From positions 153 to 45,438 of the forward strand of contig DDEW01000016.1 in NCBI GenBank assembly GCA_002336935.1: a stretch of DNA of 45,286 nt, written 5' to 3'. A program made the position numbers and the translations under genes. How positions within the stretch are numbered: position 1 is the first letter of the stretch; every line of letters starts with the position of its first letter. Origin of the DNA: Candidatus Saccharibacteria bacterium UBA1944 (GTDB taxonomy: Bacteria; Patescibacteriota; Saccharimonadia; Saccharimonadales; Saccharimonadaceae). The notes beneath the pieces are model-generated. The model did not search any database. It saw only the letters and a program-made list of their open reading frames with translations, and was not told the DNA's origin. Shown here piece after piece: positions 30,284 through 38,193 of this stretch.

Positions 30284-30378
30284 TGCTCTCACTATACTAG
30301 GTTCGGCGACGAAAGCAAAATACATAAGCGTTTTAGCGTTCACTTTTTGGTTTAAATTGGCTATAGTAGGGTGAGTAT

Positions 30379-32052
30379 ATGGCTAAACGTTCTTCCGTTG
30401 ACGGTTTTATTCCACGTCGATCCGCTGGCATGATAGGCGAGCATCACTTGGAGAATCGTAAACTCCCACGACCAGATGCACCGGGATTGGTGCGCCATCG
30501 TGTTATGGCACCGACAGATAGTCGTGAGTCGAGTACCACCAATGCGCTCGTGCCTTCAAGGGAGGGCTTAACGCGTTCAAGCATGGCGGTGCGTAGCGAT
30601 ATAGATGAGTCACTGCATGATATTGATGTGCAAACTGAGTCTAGCAAGAAGTCTTCGCATAAACGGGAAGGGCGGCGCACTAAACGTCGCACATGGATTC
30701 GTCGTACAATTATTGTTTTTTTCCTTATTCTTCTAACGATGGGTGGATGGTTTGTCGTCAAGGCATTTATTGCTGGCTCGTCGGTGTTCAAGGGTGATAT
30801 TTTTGGCTTGATTCAGCAAAAAGAACTAAAAACTGACGCAAATGGGCGTAGTAATGTGTTAATTCTGGGTACTTCAGAGGACGACCCGGGACACCAAGGA
30901 GCATACTTAACTGATTCAATCATGGTGCTCAGTATTGATCAAAAAAACAAGAATGCTTACATGATTAGTATTCCCCGCGACTTGCAAGTGCGCTACGGTA
31001 TGGCCTGTAACTCTGGTTATTCTGGCAAAATTAATGAATATTTTAATTGTGTGAATGGTGACTGGGAGAATAAAGCGGCAGAAGAAGAGCGCCAGACTGC
31101 TTCCCGAAAATTTTTTGGTGATATTGTGGGCCTGGATATTCACTATAGCGTGCATGTTAATTACACAGTGATGCGTGACGTAGTGAAAGCACTTGACGGC
31201 ATTACAGTAACAATTGAAAGCCCTGATCCGAGGGGTCAGATGGACGGCAACTTTGACTGGAAGTGTGGCACCACCTACGCACAGCGGCTTAAGAATTGCC
31301 CGCCACGCGGCCACTTTATCGATTATCCAAATGGCCCAGTTGAGCTAGACGCTGAACATGCGCTGTATTTAGCGCAAGCGCGGGGGGATACGCCAATTAA
31401 CTGGGGCTTTCCGAACTCAAACTTTGAGCGTGAAAAGAACCAGCAGAAGATCCTTGTCGCTATCAAGGAGAAGGCAATGAGCACAGGTACCTTGACGAAT
31501 ATGGGCAAGGTGACAGGGTTGATTGATGCGCTTGGCCATAATTTACGCACCAACTTTGATACGAGTGAGATTCGAACCCTTATGGCTCTGGGCGGAGATA
31601 TTCCCGCGCCATCAATTAAAAGTATCAGCTTGATAGACGAAGGGGTGATAGGTGGCAATGCTGTGCCAACGGCAGGGCAGTATGATTTTTCACAGATTCA
31701 AGCGCTGATTAAAAAGAAGCTAAATTCGAGCCCACTTGCACGGGAAGATGCTTCAGTGATGGTGCTTAATGCTTCGGGAGTAGGCGGTGTAGCCCAAAAA
31801 GAGGCCGATAAGCTGACGGCTCTAGGCATGACTACTGAGGTAGGGAATGCGCCTGCTGAGGCAGCCTATTCAACAAATGTACTTTACCAAATTAAGCCTA
31901 CCGATAAGCTGCCACTTAGTCTTGAAAAGCTCAAGACACTCTATGGTGCGACGGTAAAGACAACGAAGCCTCCCGTGACGGTTGGAGATACTACTGATTT
32001 TGTGTTGATCATCGTTAATCCACCAACTGACCCGACTGATACGACACCGTAA
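30379..32052 (+). CDS. LytR-CpsA-Psr (LCP) family protein with LytR_C domain
   Basis: 557 aa. A long basic cytoplasmic tail (1-108), one membrane segment (about 109-131), the LCP domain (about 155-385) with NVLILGTSEDD, the Asp of LTDSIMV and IPRDL (Arg200), then a LytR_C domain (about 458-530, VMVLNASGVGG). LCP enzymes transfer undecaprenyl-linked polymers such as teichoic acids or capsule onto peptidoglycan, which fits a monoderm cell. ATG 30379 lies 11 nt after TATAGT (30362-30367), so the leader is about 5 nt. It is divergent from lepB. Confidence 0.9.
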   Translation: MAKRSSVDGFIPRRSAGMIGEHHLENRKLPRPDAPGLVRHRVMAPTDSRESSTTNALVPSREGLTRSSMAVRSDIDESLHDIDVQTESSKKSSHKREGRRTKRRTWIRRTIIVFFLILLTMGGWFVVKAFIAGSSVFKGDIFGLIQQKELKTDANGRSNVLILGTSEDDPGHQGAYLTDSIMVLSIDQKNKNAYMISIPRDLQVRYGMACNSGYSGKINEYFNCVNGDWENKAAEEERQTASRKFFGDIVGLDIHYSVHVNYTVMRDVVKALDGITVTIESPDPRGQMDGNFDWKCGTTYAQRLKNCPPRGHFIDYPNGPVELDAEHALYLAQARGDTPINWGFPNSNFEREKNQQKILVAIKEKAMSTGTLTNMGKVTGLIDALGHNLRTNFDTSEIRTLMALGGDIPAPSIKSISLIDEGVIGGNAVPTAGQYDFSQIQALIKKKLNSSPLAREDASVMVLNASGVGGVAQKEADKLTALGMTTEVGNAPAEAAYSTNVLYQIKPTDKLPLSLEKLKTLYGATVKTTKPPVTVGDTTDFVLIIVNPPTDPTDTTP

Positions 32053-32055
32053 TTA

Positions 32056-32064
32056 TGGTATAAT
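32056..32064 (+). promoter_or_regulatory. Extended -10 promoter upstream of the membrane protein/htrA pair
   Basis: TGG TATAAT (32056-32064) directly follows the LCP stop codon. A weak -35 CTGATA (32036-32041) lies 17 nt upstream. ATG 32077 follows 12 nt later. Confidence 0.6.
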
Positions 32065-32076
32065 ACAGGACAGTCT

Positions 32077-32856
32077 ATGGATTTGTTAAAAGCACATAAG
32101 CGACGCACAAAACTGAGCGAAGCGGCGTATGTCGCACTAAATGTGGGCCTAGCGGTTGCACTACTGCTTATTGTGCTCGCCGTCCAGTCGCCATGGTTGG
32201 CGTATAGCGCCGTACTTCTGAGTAAGTGGCGTGCACTAGCAGTGCGACCTCGTTTTTGGTTTGCTAACCTGGTTGCTAATATGGTAGATATCATTGTCGG
32301 GATAAGTGTAGTAGTGTTGCTGTATGGTGCTCAGGGGGCACTTTGGTTGCAGGTTTTGATTACGCTGCTATATGTTGGTTGGCTGTTGTTGATTAAGCCG
32401 CGCTCTAAGCGAATATACGTGGCAGCGCAGGCGGGAATTGCAGTGTTCGTTGGTATTACGGCACTGTCTATGGTGTCGTATGCGTGGGACGCGAGCTTTT
32501 TTGTGCTTGCCATGTGGGCAATTGGATTTGTTTCGGCTCGGCATATACTTGGGAGTTACGATGAACCGATGACACAGCTATATAGCTTTATCGCGGGTTT
32601 TGTTTTTGCAGAACTGGGCTGGATTGGCTTCCACTGGTTAATGGCATATCCGTTGCCAGGATTCGGTGCCATACAATTTTCACAACTTGCACTATTTGTT
32701 ACGCTGTATTGTTTTGTGGCTGAGCGGGCATATGCAAGCTATCACAAGCATGGAGCAGTGAGGCGTGCCGACGTGCTATTACCGGCACTGTTAACGATTA
32801 GCATTATGGTGGCGGTGTACGTGCTTGCTGCGATTAATGGTAGCGAGGCACTCTAG
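32077..32856 (+). CDS. Polytopic membrane protein of unknown function
   Basis: 259 aa with about seven to eight hydrophobic segments separated by short basic loops (KWRALAVRPR, KPRSKRI, YHKHGAVRRAD). No catalytic motif or family signature is recognised. Its end is 11 nt before htrA and it has its own -10 box, so the pair is likely an operon concerned with the envelope. Function is not assigned. Confidence 0.6.
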   Translation: MDLLKAHKRRTKLSEAAYVALNVGLAVALLLIVLAVQSPWLAYSAVLLSKWRALAVRPRFWFANLVANMVDIIVGISVVVLLYGAQGALWLQVLITLLYVGWLLLIKPRSKRIYVAAQAGIAVFVGITALSMVSYAWDASFFVLAMWAIGFVSARHILGSYDEPMTQLYSFIAGFVFAELGWIGFHWLMAYPLPGFGAIQFSQLALFVTLYCFVAERAYASYHKHGAVRRADVLLPALLTISIMVAVYVLAAINGSEAL

Positions 32857-32867
32857 GAGGGAAGCCA

Positions 32868-34028
32868 ATGAAAGAACACGACATGCAAAGTGAAAATGCG
32901 ATTTTGTTTCGACGTCGACGTGCGAAGGCTATTATTGCAGTTGCCGTGCTGTTGGTGTTGATCGGCGCAGGTATAGGAATTGGTTATTGGTGGGCACAAC
33001 AGACTCATCCTACTATCACGCCTCGCCAGCAGCTTAATAGTGATGGAAATAAGCTAACAACAGCGACTGAAGATACTATTGCAGCAATAGCTGATAAAGT
33101 ATCACCTGGTGTTGTGTCGATAGTTACCAATGTGACAACGCGCACGCTGTTTGGACCCACGCAAGCAGAGGCCGCAGGCACGGGAATTGTTGTAAGTCGA
33201 GATGGGTATATTCTCACCAATAAACATGTGGTGAGCGAGGCTAACGCTATTGAGGTTGTGATGGCTGATGGGACGACCTATTCTTCCGTTGAACTCGTCG
33301 GCACCGACCCCTTGAATGATGTGGCTTTTTTGAAAGTTAACGGAGTGAGCAACCTATCACCTGCCGAACTTGGTGATTCGTCAACGGTGCGAGTAGGGCA
33401 AGAAGTGGTGGCTATTGGAAACTCGCTTGGTCAATACCAAACAACCGTAACGAGTGGAATTATCTCTGGTAAGGGTCGCCCAATTCAGGCGAGTGATGGG
33501 GCAGGGGCCACTGCTGAAACGTTAGTTGATTTACTGCAAACGGATGCAGCGATTAACCCCGGAAACTCAGGTGGTCCACTACTCAACCGCGCAGGCCAGG
33601 TGATTGGGATCAATACTGCAGTTGCAGCGAACGCACAGGGGATCGGGTTTGCAATTCCTATTAATGCGACAAAGGGGGCGTTAAAGTCAGTGCTCGCTGG
33701 TAAGGGAGTGCAGCGTGCCTATTTGGGGATGCGCTACGTTGCACTGACTGCGGCAACTGCCAAAAAATACGACGTGTCTTCTAAGCAGGGTGCATATATT
33801 TTTGCCGAGGAGGGTCAGCCGGCAATTATAGAAGATAGCCCTGCGCAAAAGGCTGGTTTGAAGGACAAGGATGTCGTGACAAAGATTAATGGGCTGGCGG
33901 TAGGCAGCGAGGGTGGAGTATCGAGCTTGATAGGTGAATACGCACCGGGTGATACCGTTGAGCTAACAGTGCTACGTGGTGGCAAAGAAATAGTCTTGAA
34001 AGCAACCTTAGGCAGTTATTCACGCTAA
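32868..34028 (+). CDS. HtrA/DegP-like serine protease with PDZ domain
   Basis: 386 aa. One N-terminal membrane anchor (about 20-43), trypsin-like domain with triad His120 (LTNKHVVSE), Asp151 (LNDVAFLKV) and Ser234 (NPGNSGGPLL), then one PDZ domain (about 285-385: AYLGMRY...GLKDKDVVTKINGLAV). It degrades misfolded proteins outside the membrane. AGGAGGG precedes ATG 32868. MQSEN at 32883 is a less likely start. The last 3-4 nt overlap the 3' end of convergent prmC. Confidence 0.93.
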   Translation: MKEHDMQSENAILFRRRRAKAIIAVAVLLVLIGAGIGIGYWWAQQTHPTITPRQQLNSDGNKLTTATEDTIAAIADKVSPGVVSIVTNVTTRTLFGPTQAEAAGTGIVVSRDGYILTNKHVVSEANAIEVVMADGTTYSSVELVGTDPLNDVAFLKVNGVSNLSPAELGDSSTVRVGQEVVAIGNSLGQYQTTVTSGIISGKGRPIQASDGAGATAETLVDLLQTDAAINPGNSGGPLLNRAGQVIGINTAVAANAQGIGFAIPINATKGALKSVLAGKGVQRAYLGMRYVALTAATAKKYDVSSKQGAYIFAEEGQPAIIEDSPAQKAGLKDKDVVTKINGLAVGSEGGVSSLIGEYAPGDTVELTVLRGGKEIVLKATLGSYSR

Positions 34029-34831
34029 GGTTTAGTAAATGCGAGCCCGTAGTCGAGGGTATTGATGTGCGTCAGCCCCCCTGCCTGTGCGTGTGCAATG
34101 ATTCTTTGATGTTGGTAGGGATCAGCCTCGAGCAGTAGTAAGCCACCTTTGCTCAACTGAGGGATTGCTTGCTCAATGAGCTGGTATATGAGTCCCACGC
34201 CATTTTTGTCGGCAAACAAGGCCCCAGGCGGTTCAAAATTTGTTTCAGGTGAACGCTCCCATGCATGGTCAACGTAGGGAAGATTCGCCATAATACTATC
34301 CACTCGAGGTGGTGCATTCGCGAGTAGATCGCTACGAATAATAGCGACGTCAGCCTCTAAATTTCGTGCGTTAGTTTCAGCAACACGTAGCGCATGGCGA
34401 CTGTTATCGATAAGCGTCACAGCAAGTTGGGGGTACTCAAGCTTTGCGGTAATACCTAAACAACCAGATCCGGTTCCGACATCAACAAGCGTTTTGATAG
34501 CGGGCGAGATGTGCTTCGCAAGAAGCTCGATAAGCGCTTCTGACTCAGGCCGTGGAATGAGCGTTGCAGGGGTTACTTTGAAGAGCCGCCCAAAGAACCA
34601 TTTGTGGCCTACGATGTAGGCGATAGGGGTTCTATCACGGCGCAAATCAAGGCGCGCGTTGGCAATATCTAATTCACGCGCAGGAATTTCATCTTCAGTG
34701 TGAGCATGTAGCCAGGTTCGGCTCTTGCGTAGGGTATGGGCGAGAATAATTTCCGCATCAAGTAATGCAGTAGAAATCCCTGCGCTGGCAAGTTGTTCTG
34801 CAGCGTCACGGAGCCATAAGCGTATATTCAT
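34025..34831 (-). CDS. prmC: Peptide chain release factor N5-glutamine methyltransferase
   Basis: 268 aa. Helical N-terminal domain (about 1-75), then SAM-binding Rossmann domain with DVGTGSGCLGI (117-127). It methylates the GGQ glutamine of release factors. The catalytic NPPY motif reads NLPY (183-186). The residues that hold the Gln side chain (Asn, Tyr) are kept, but the first Pro is replaced. It starts directly after the prfA stop codon, the usual prfA-prmC pair. Activity is likely, with that one change. Confidence 0.88.
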   Translation of the reverse strand: MNIRLWLRDAAEQLASAGISTALLDAEIILAHTLRKSRTWLHAHTEDEIPARELDIANARLDLRRDRTPIAYIVGHKWFFGRLFKVTPATLIPRPESEALIELLAKHISPAIKTLVDVGTGSGCLGITAKLEYPQLAVTLIDNSRHALRVAETNARNLEADVAIIRSDLLANAPPRVDSIMANLPYVDHAWERSPETNFEPPGALFADKNGVGLIYQLIEQAIPQLSKGGLLLLEADPYQHQRIIAHAQAGGLTHINTLDYGLAFTKP

Positions 34832-35905
34832 TTAGCCCTCGCTTGCGCCTTGCGCTTTGAGTTCGCGCTCGTAGGCTTGCAAATGCTCAAAGATGTCATC
34901 GATGTCGCCGTTCATGGCGGCTGGAATGTTACTGCGGCTATAGCTAATACGGTGATCTGTTATGCGATCCTGCGGGAAGTTATAGGTACGAATCTTCTCG
35001 CTGCGGTCACCACTACCAATGAGGCTGCGTCGCTCAGCAGTAAGCTTGGCATTTTCCTCATCAATTTTAATTTGCAACAATCGTGAGCGCAGTACGCTCA
35101 TGGCCTTCTCTTTATTCTTTATCTGCGATTTTTCGTCTTGGTTAGTTACTACCATACCTGTCGGTAGGTGAGTAATGCGAACGGCACTGTCGGTTGTGTT
35201 GACGCTTTGTCCACCATGACCACCGCTACGAAATACATCGATTCGCAGGTCATTTGGGCTAATCTGGATATCAGCCTCCTCCGCTTCAGGAAGCACTGCA
35301 ACGGTAGCAGTACTTGTATGGATACGGCCCTGACTCTCAGTTACAGGTACGCGCTGTACACGGTGAACGCCACCTTCAAATTTGAGACGCGCGTAGGGAG
35401 CATTACCTTTAATACTGAAGATAACCTCTTTGTAGCCGCCCGATTCATTGGCACTTTCACTCATGAGTTCGGTTTTGTAACCGTGAGATTCGCACCAGCG
35501 TAAATACATGCGATAAAGTTCTGCGGCAAATAAGGATGCTTCGTCGCCGCCCGCACCTGCACGTACTTCCATGATGATGTTCTTTTCATCATTGGGATCT
35601 TTTGGAGTGAGGAGTACAAAAAGTTCTTCTTCAAGCGCAACGAGTCGCTGTTCGGTTTCGGTAATTTCTGCTTTGGCGAGCTCTGCCAGCTCATCATTAC
35701 CTTGTGCTAGTTCACGAGCATCAACTAAGTTATTCTCTAAGCTTTCACGCTCTGTTGCCTTGGTGATGATTGTTTCTAGCTCAGTAAGACGACGGTTTTT
35801 GCTGCCAAAAGCAGGGTCATTGTATGCATCGGGACGCGCCAAAAAATCGCCGAGTTCTTGCTTTTCGGCACGTAGTTCATTTATATTGAGGCTAATTTTT
35901 GGCAT
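34832..35905 (-). CDS. prfA: Peptide chain release factor 1
   Basis: 357 aa. Stop-codon recognition motif PVT (187-189) in VPVTESQGRIHTS, equivalent to the PxT of RF1, which reads UAA and UAG. The catalytic GGQ is at 231-233 (GGHGGQSVN). Length equals E. coli RF1 (360 aa). TATAGT (35920-35915) lies 9 nt before ATG 35905, so the leader is only a few nt and no Shine-Dalgarno is present. prmC follows with no gap. RF2 is not in the window, yet UGA stops are used, so it must be elsewhere. Confidence 0.95.
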   Translation of the reverse strand: MPKISLNINELRAEKQELGDFLARPDAYNDPAFGSKNRRLTELETIITKATERESLENNLVDARELAQGNDELAELAKAEITETEQRLVALEEELFVLLTPKDPNDEKNIIMEVRAGAGGDEASLFAAELYRMYLRWCESHGYKTELMSESANESGGYKEVIFSIKGNAPYARLKFEGGVHRVQRVPVTESQGRIHTSTATVAVLPEAEEADIQISPNDLRIDVFRSGGHGGQSVNTTDSAVRITHLPTGMVVTNQDEKSQIKNKEKAMSVLRSRLLQIKIDEENAKLTAERRSLIGSGDRSEKIRTYNFPQDRITDHRISYSRSNIPAAMNGDIDDIFEHLQAYERELKAQGASEG

Positions 35906-35976
35906 CGCTACTATACTATATCAGATATCAGTGATAATTTACAGGGGTGGGTTGTCCCTGTAGACATAAAGTTTGG

Positions 35977-36306
35977 CTAAATTTGTTTTCTTGTTGCAAG
36001 AAGAATTATTCCCACAATAATTCCGGGAAGCCAGGTAATAAAAGCAATTGCATTGAGACCGAACATGATGATATTTATGAAGGTGCGGCCAGATGAAGCT
36101 TCATAGCCGCTGCCGCTTGATGCGCTAACAAAGTTTACTACTGCATAAATAACGATCGAAAGGAGAATGATTCCGGTGGGTGCAATGAGGCATACTAAAC
36201 CCCAGATAAGTTTTAGCTTGTTGGTGTGCTGCGCGTGATTGAGGGCGTGAGGCTGAGTATTACTGACTGGCGGTTCTGGAATATAAGATGGTTGAGTTGG
36301 TTGCAT
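35977..36306 (-). CDS. Small two-span membrane protein with Pro-rich N-terminus
   Basis: 109 aa. Residues 1-30 are Pro/Gln/Asn/His-rich (MQPTQPSYIPEPP...) and soluble. Two hydrophobic segments follow (about 33-60 and 79-103), separated by a Ser/Gly loop. No family recognised. AAAAGGAAG precedes the ATG and a TGC-TATAGT -10 (36348-36340) lies upstream, so it is probably transcribed alone. Confidence 0.6.
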   Translation of the reverse strand: MQPTQPSYIPEPPVSNTQPHALNHAQHTNKLKLIWGLVCLIAPTGIILLSIVIYAVVNFVSASSGSGYEASSGRTFINIIMFGLNAIAFITWLPGIIVGIILLATRKQI

Positions 36307-36351
36307 GTAATTCTTCCTTTTAATTTTTGGCTTTATTTCACTATAGCAGAA

Positions 36352-36370
36352 CCGCCCGAATTACGGGCGG
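36352..36370 (-). terminator. Hairpin after rpmE
   Basis: CCGCCCG (36352-36358) and CGGGCGG (36364-36370) with an AATTA loop form a 7-bp GC stem. Read on the minus strand it follows the rpmE stop and is trailed by TTCTGCTATAG, a weak T-tract that runs into the next gene's -10. Confidence 0.6.
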
Positions 36371-36380
36371 ATCATTGTGC

Positions 36381-36701
36381 TTACTTTTCGGTTTTGGTTG
36401 CTTTCTTGGCATTGACCTTTTTGGCTTTGGCGGCCATTTGGGCGCGGCGCTCTTCGGCTGCCTTAGCGCGAGCCTTGAAGCGGTCAACACGACCTTCTGT
36501 GTCGATAATCTTTTCCTCACCAGTGAAGAATGGGTGAGATTTACTTGAAATGTGAACTTTCACTAATGGGTATTCGTTGCCGTCTTCCCATTTGATGGTT
36601 TCACTCGTTTGTGCGGTTGACTGAGTCAAGAACGCAAAGCCCGCTACTTCGTCGCTAAATACGACAGGGCGATAGTCTTGTGGGTGAATACTGCTTTTCA
36701 T
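36381..36701 (-). CDS. rpmE: 50S ribosomal protein bL31, type B-like, with C-terminal tail
   Basis: 106 aa. IHPQDYRPVVFSDEVAGFAFLTQST and EYPLVKVHISSKSHPFFTG, then DTEGRVDRFKAR, match the zinc-free type B form of bL31, and no CxxC is present. Type B proteins are usually about 85 aa. This one ends in an extra Lys/Ala/Arg tail of about 25 residues. TAAGGTT precedes the ATG. Its promoter overlaps the -35 of rpsB on the other strand. Confidence 0.9.
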   Translation of the reverse strand: MKSSIHPQDYRPVVFSDEVAGFAFLTQSTAQTSETIKWEDGNEYPLVKVHISSKSHPFFTGEEKIIDTEGRVDRFKARAKAAEERRAQMAAKAKKVNAKKATKTEK

Positions 36702-36710
36702 AACCTTACG

Positions 36711-36761
36711 AGTTTAGCAGATAACCTACCTCTTGTCAAAGGGTAAATTCTCTGCTATGAT
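36711..36761. promoter_or_regulatory. Overlapping divergent promoters of rpmE and rpsB
   Basis: Minus strand (rpmE): TTGACA 36739-36734, a 17-nt spacer ending in TGC, then TAAACT 36716-36711. Plus strand (rpsB): TTGTCA 36733-36738, a 17-nt spacer ending in TGC, then TATGAT 36756-36761. The two -35 boxes occupy the same seven bases (36733-36739), so only one polymerase can bind at a time. Confidence 0.75.
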
Positions 36762-36788
36762 AGTTCGGTAACAAATTTTAATGACACA

Positions 36789-36827
36789 ACTCGCCTGGAT
36801 TACTTCTGAATCTCAGGGCAGGCGAGT
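36789..36827 (+). promoter_or_regulatory. rpsB leader hairpin
   Basis: ACTCGCCTG (36789-36797) pairs exactly with CAGGCGAGT (36819-36827) around a 21-nt loop, 8 nt before Shine-Dalgarno AAAAGGAG. It may be an S2 autoregulatory site, as leaders upstream of rpsB do this in several other phyla. Confidence 0.5.
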
Positions 36828-36847
36828 GAGGTAAAAGGAGTAATAGT

Positions 36848-37546
36848 ATGGCCGTAGAGGTTGATATTAAAGCATTGCTCGAAGCTGGTGTTCACTTTGG
36901 ACACAAAACGAGCCGTTGGCACCCTAAGATGGCGCCGTACATTCACAGTAAGCGTCAAGATAGCCATATCATTGACCTCACTAAGACGGTTGAGGGTCTT
37001 GATAAGGCTTTACCATTCCTTACTAAAGTTGCTGCTAGCGGCAAGCAGGTGCTGTTTGTGGGTACTAAGAAGCAAGCTAAAGATGCGGTAAAAGAAGCCG
37101 CTGAAAAAGCCGGTCAACCATATGTGACTGAGCGCTGGATTGGCGGTATGCTTACAAACGTTGCGACTGTCACTGCACAGATTAAGAAGCTCAAGGACCT
37201 CGAGCGTCGCATGGCTTCAGGCGACCTAGAAAAGCGCTACAACAAACTTGAAGTACAGCGGTTCCAAGAAGAGATTGATGTTTTGAATGTAAAGTACGGT
37301 GGCATTAAAGAGCTCAACGGTAAGCCGGGTGTGCTGGTTGTCCTTGATACGCTTGTTGATGCCAACGCTATTCGTGAAGCACGAAACCTTGACATTCCAG
37401 TGGTGGGTGTTGTCGATACAAATGCGAATCCAGACATGGTTGACTACGTGATTCCAGCAAATGACGATGCCATTAAAGGTTTGCAGCTATTGCTTGACTA
37501 CTTTGTAGCGGCTGTTGGTGAAGGTGTGAAGAAAGAGGAGAAATAG
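36848..37546 (+). CDS. rpsB: 30S ribosomal protein uS2
   Basis: 232 aa. Typical start with ALLEAGVHFGHKTSRWHPKMAPYI, the central RWIGGMLTN motif and the IPVVGVVDTNANPDMVDYVIPANDDA signature. Shine-Dalgarno AAAAGGAG precedes ATG 36848. tsf begins 2 nt after the stop, the conserved rpsB-tsf operon. Confidence 0.96.
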   Translation: MAVEVDIKALLEAGVHFGHKTSRWHPKMAPYIHSKRQDSHIIDLTKTVEGLDKALPFLTKVAASGKQVLFVGTKKQAKDAVKEAAEKAGQPYVTERWIGGMLTNVATVTAQIKKLKDLERRMASGDLEKRYNKLEVQRFQEEIDVLNVKYGGIKELNGKPGVLVVLDTLVDANAIREARNLDIPVVGVVDTNANPDMVDYVIPANDDAIKGLQLLLDYFVAAVGEGVKKEEK

Positions 37547-37547
37547 G

Positions 37548-38144
37548 ATGGGCGTTACAATTGAAGATATTAAAAAGCTGAAAGAACTTACAGGCGTAGG
37601 CCTGACTGATGCCAAGCAAGCGCTTGTAGCTGCCGATGGAGACTTTGATAAGGCGCTTGAAGAGATGCGCAAAAAGGGCCTGACAAAGGCTGAAAAGAAA
37701 GGCGACCGTGAAGCCCGAGCTGGCTTGATTGAAAGCTATGTGCATAGTGGTCGCATTGGTGTAGTAGTAGAGGTAAACTGTGAGACTGATTTTGTGGCTC
37801 GCGTTGATGAATTCAAGCAACTGGCGCACGAAATCGCTATGCAAATTGCTGCTATGGCGCCAAAGTACGTGAGCGAAGCTGATATTCCTGAAGAGGAGTA
37901 CAGCCGCGTGAAGCAAGAACTGCTCGAAAGTGAAAGCCTAAAGAGCAAGCCAGAAAACATGCGAGAGCAAATTGTTGAAGGGCAACTGAAAAAGCACTTT
38001 GCTGAGCAAGTACTGTTAAGCCAAGCGTTCATTCTTGACGACTCGTTGACAGTTGAGGGGCGTATTAAGCAGCAGATTGCAAAGAGCGGCGAGAATATTG
38101 TGGTTCGCCAGTTTAAGCGTATTGAGCTTGGCGTTACAGAATAA
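37548..38144 (+). CDS. tsf: Translation elongation factor Ts
   Basis: 198 aa. N-terminal UBA-like domain (IEDIKKLKELTGVGLTDAKQALVAADGDFDKALE) and the TDFVAR core motif (CETDFVAR) that displaces Mg and GDP from EF-Tu. Single core subdomain type, shorter than the 283-aa E. coli form. Ends in IVVRQFKRIELG. Convergent with the nuclease gene. No strong terminator seen in the 49-nt gap. Confidence 0.95.
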   Translation: MGVTIEDIKKLKELTGVGLTDAKQALVAADGDFDKALEEMRKKGLTKAEKKGDREARAGLIESYVHSGRIGVVVEVNCETDFVARVDEFKQLAHEIAMQIAAMAPKYVSEADIPEEEYSRVKQELLESESLKSKPENMREQIVEGQLKKHFAEQVLLSQAFILDDSLTVEGRIKQQIAKSGENIVVRQFKRIELGVTE

Positions 38145-38193
38145 GCAAAGTTTTATCGCTTAGAACTTGGCACGCTAGGGCCAGATACATGCT

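Noticed and set aside
27700..30400. parS site near parAB
   Set aside because: No 16-bp TGTTTCACGTGAAACA-like palindrome noticed by eye in the window; it may lie elsewhere.
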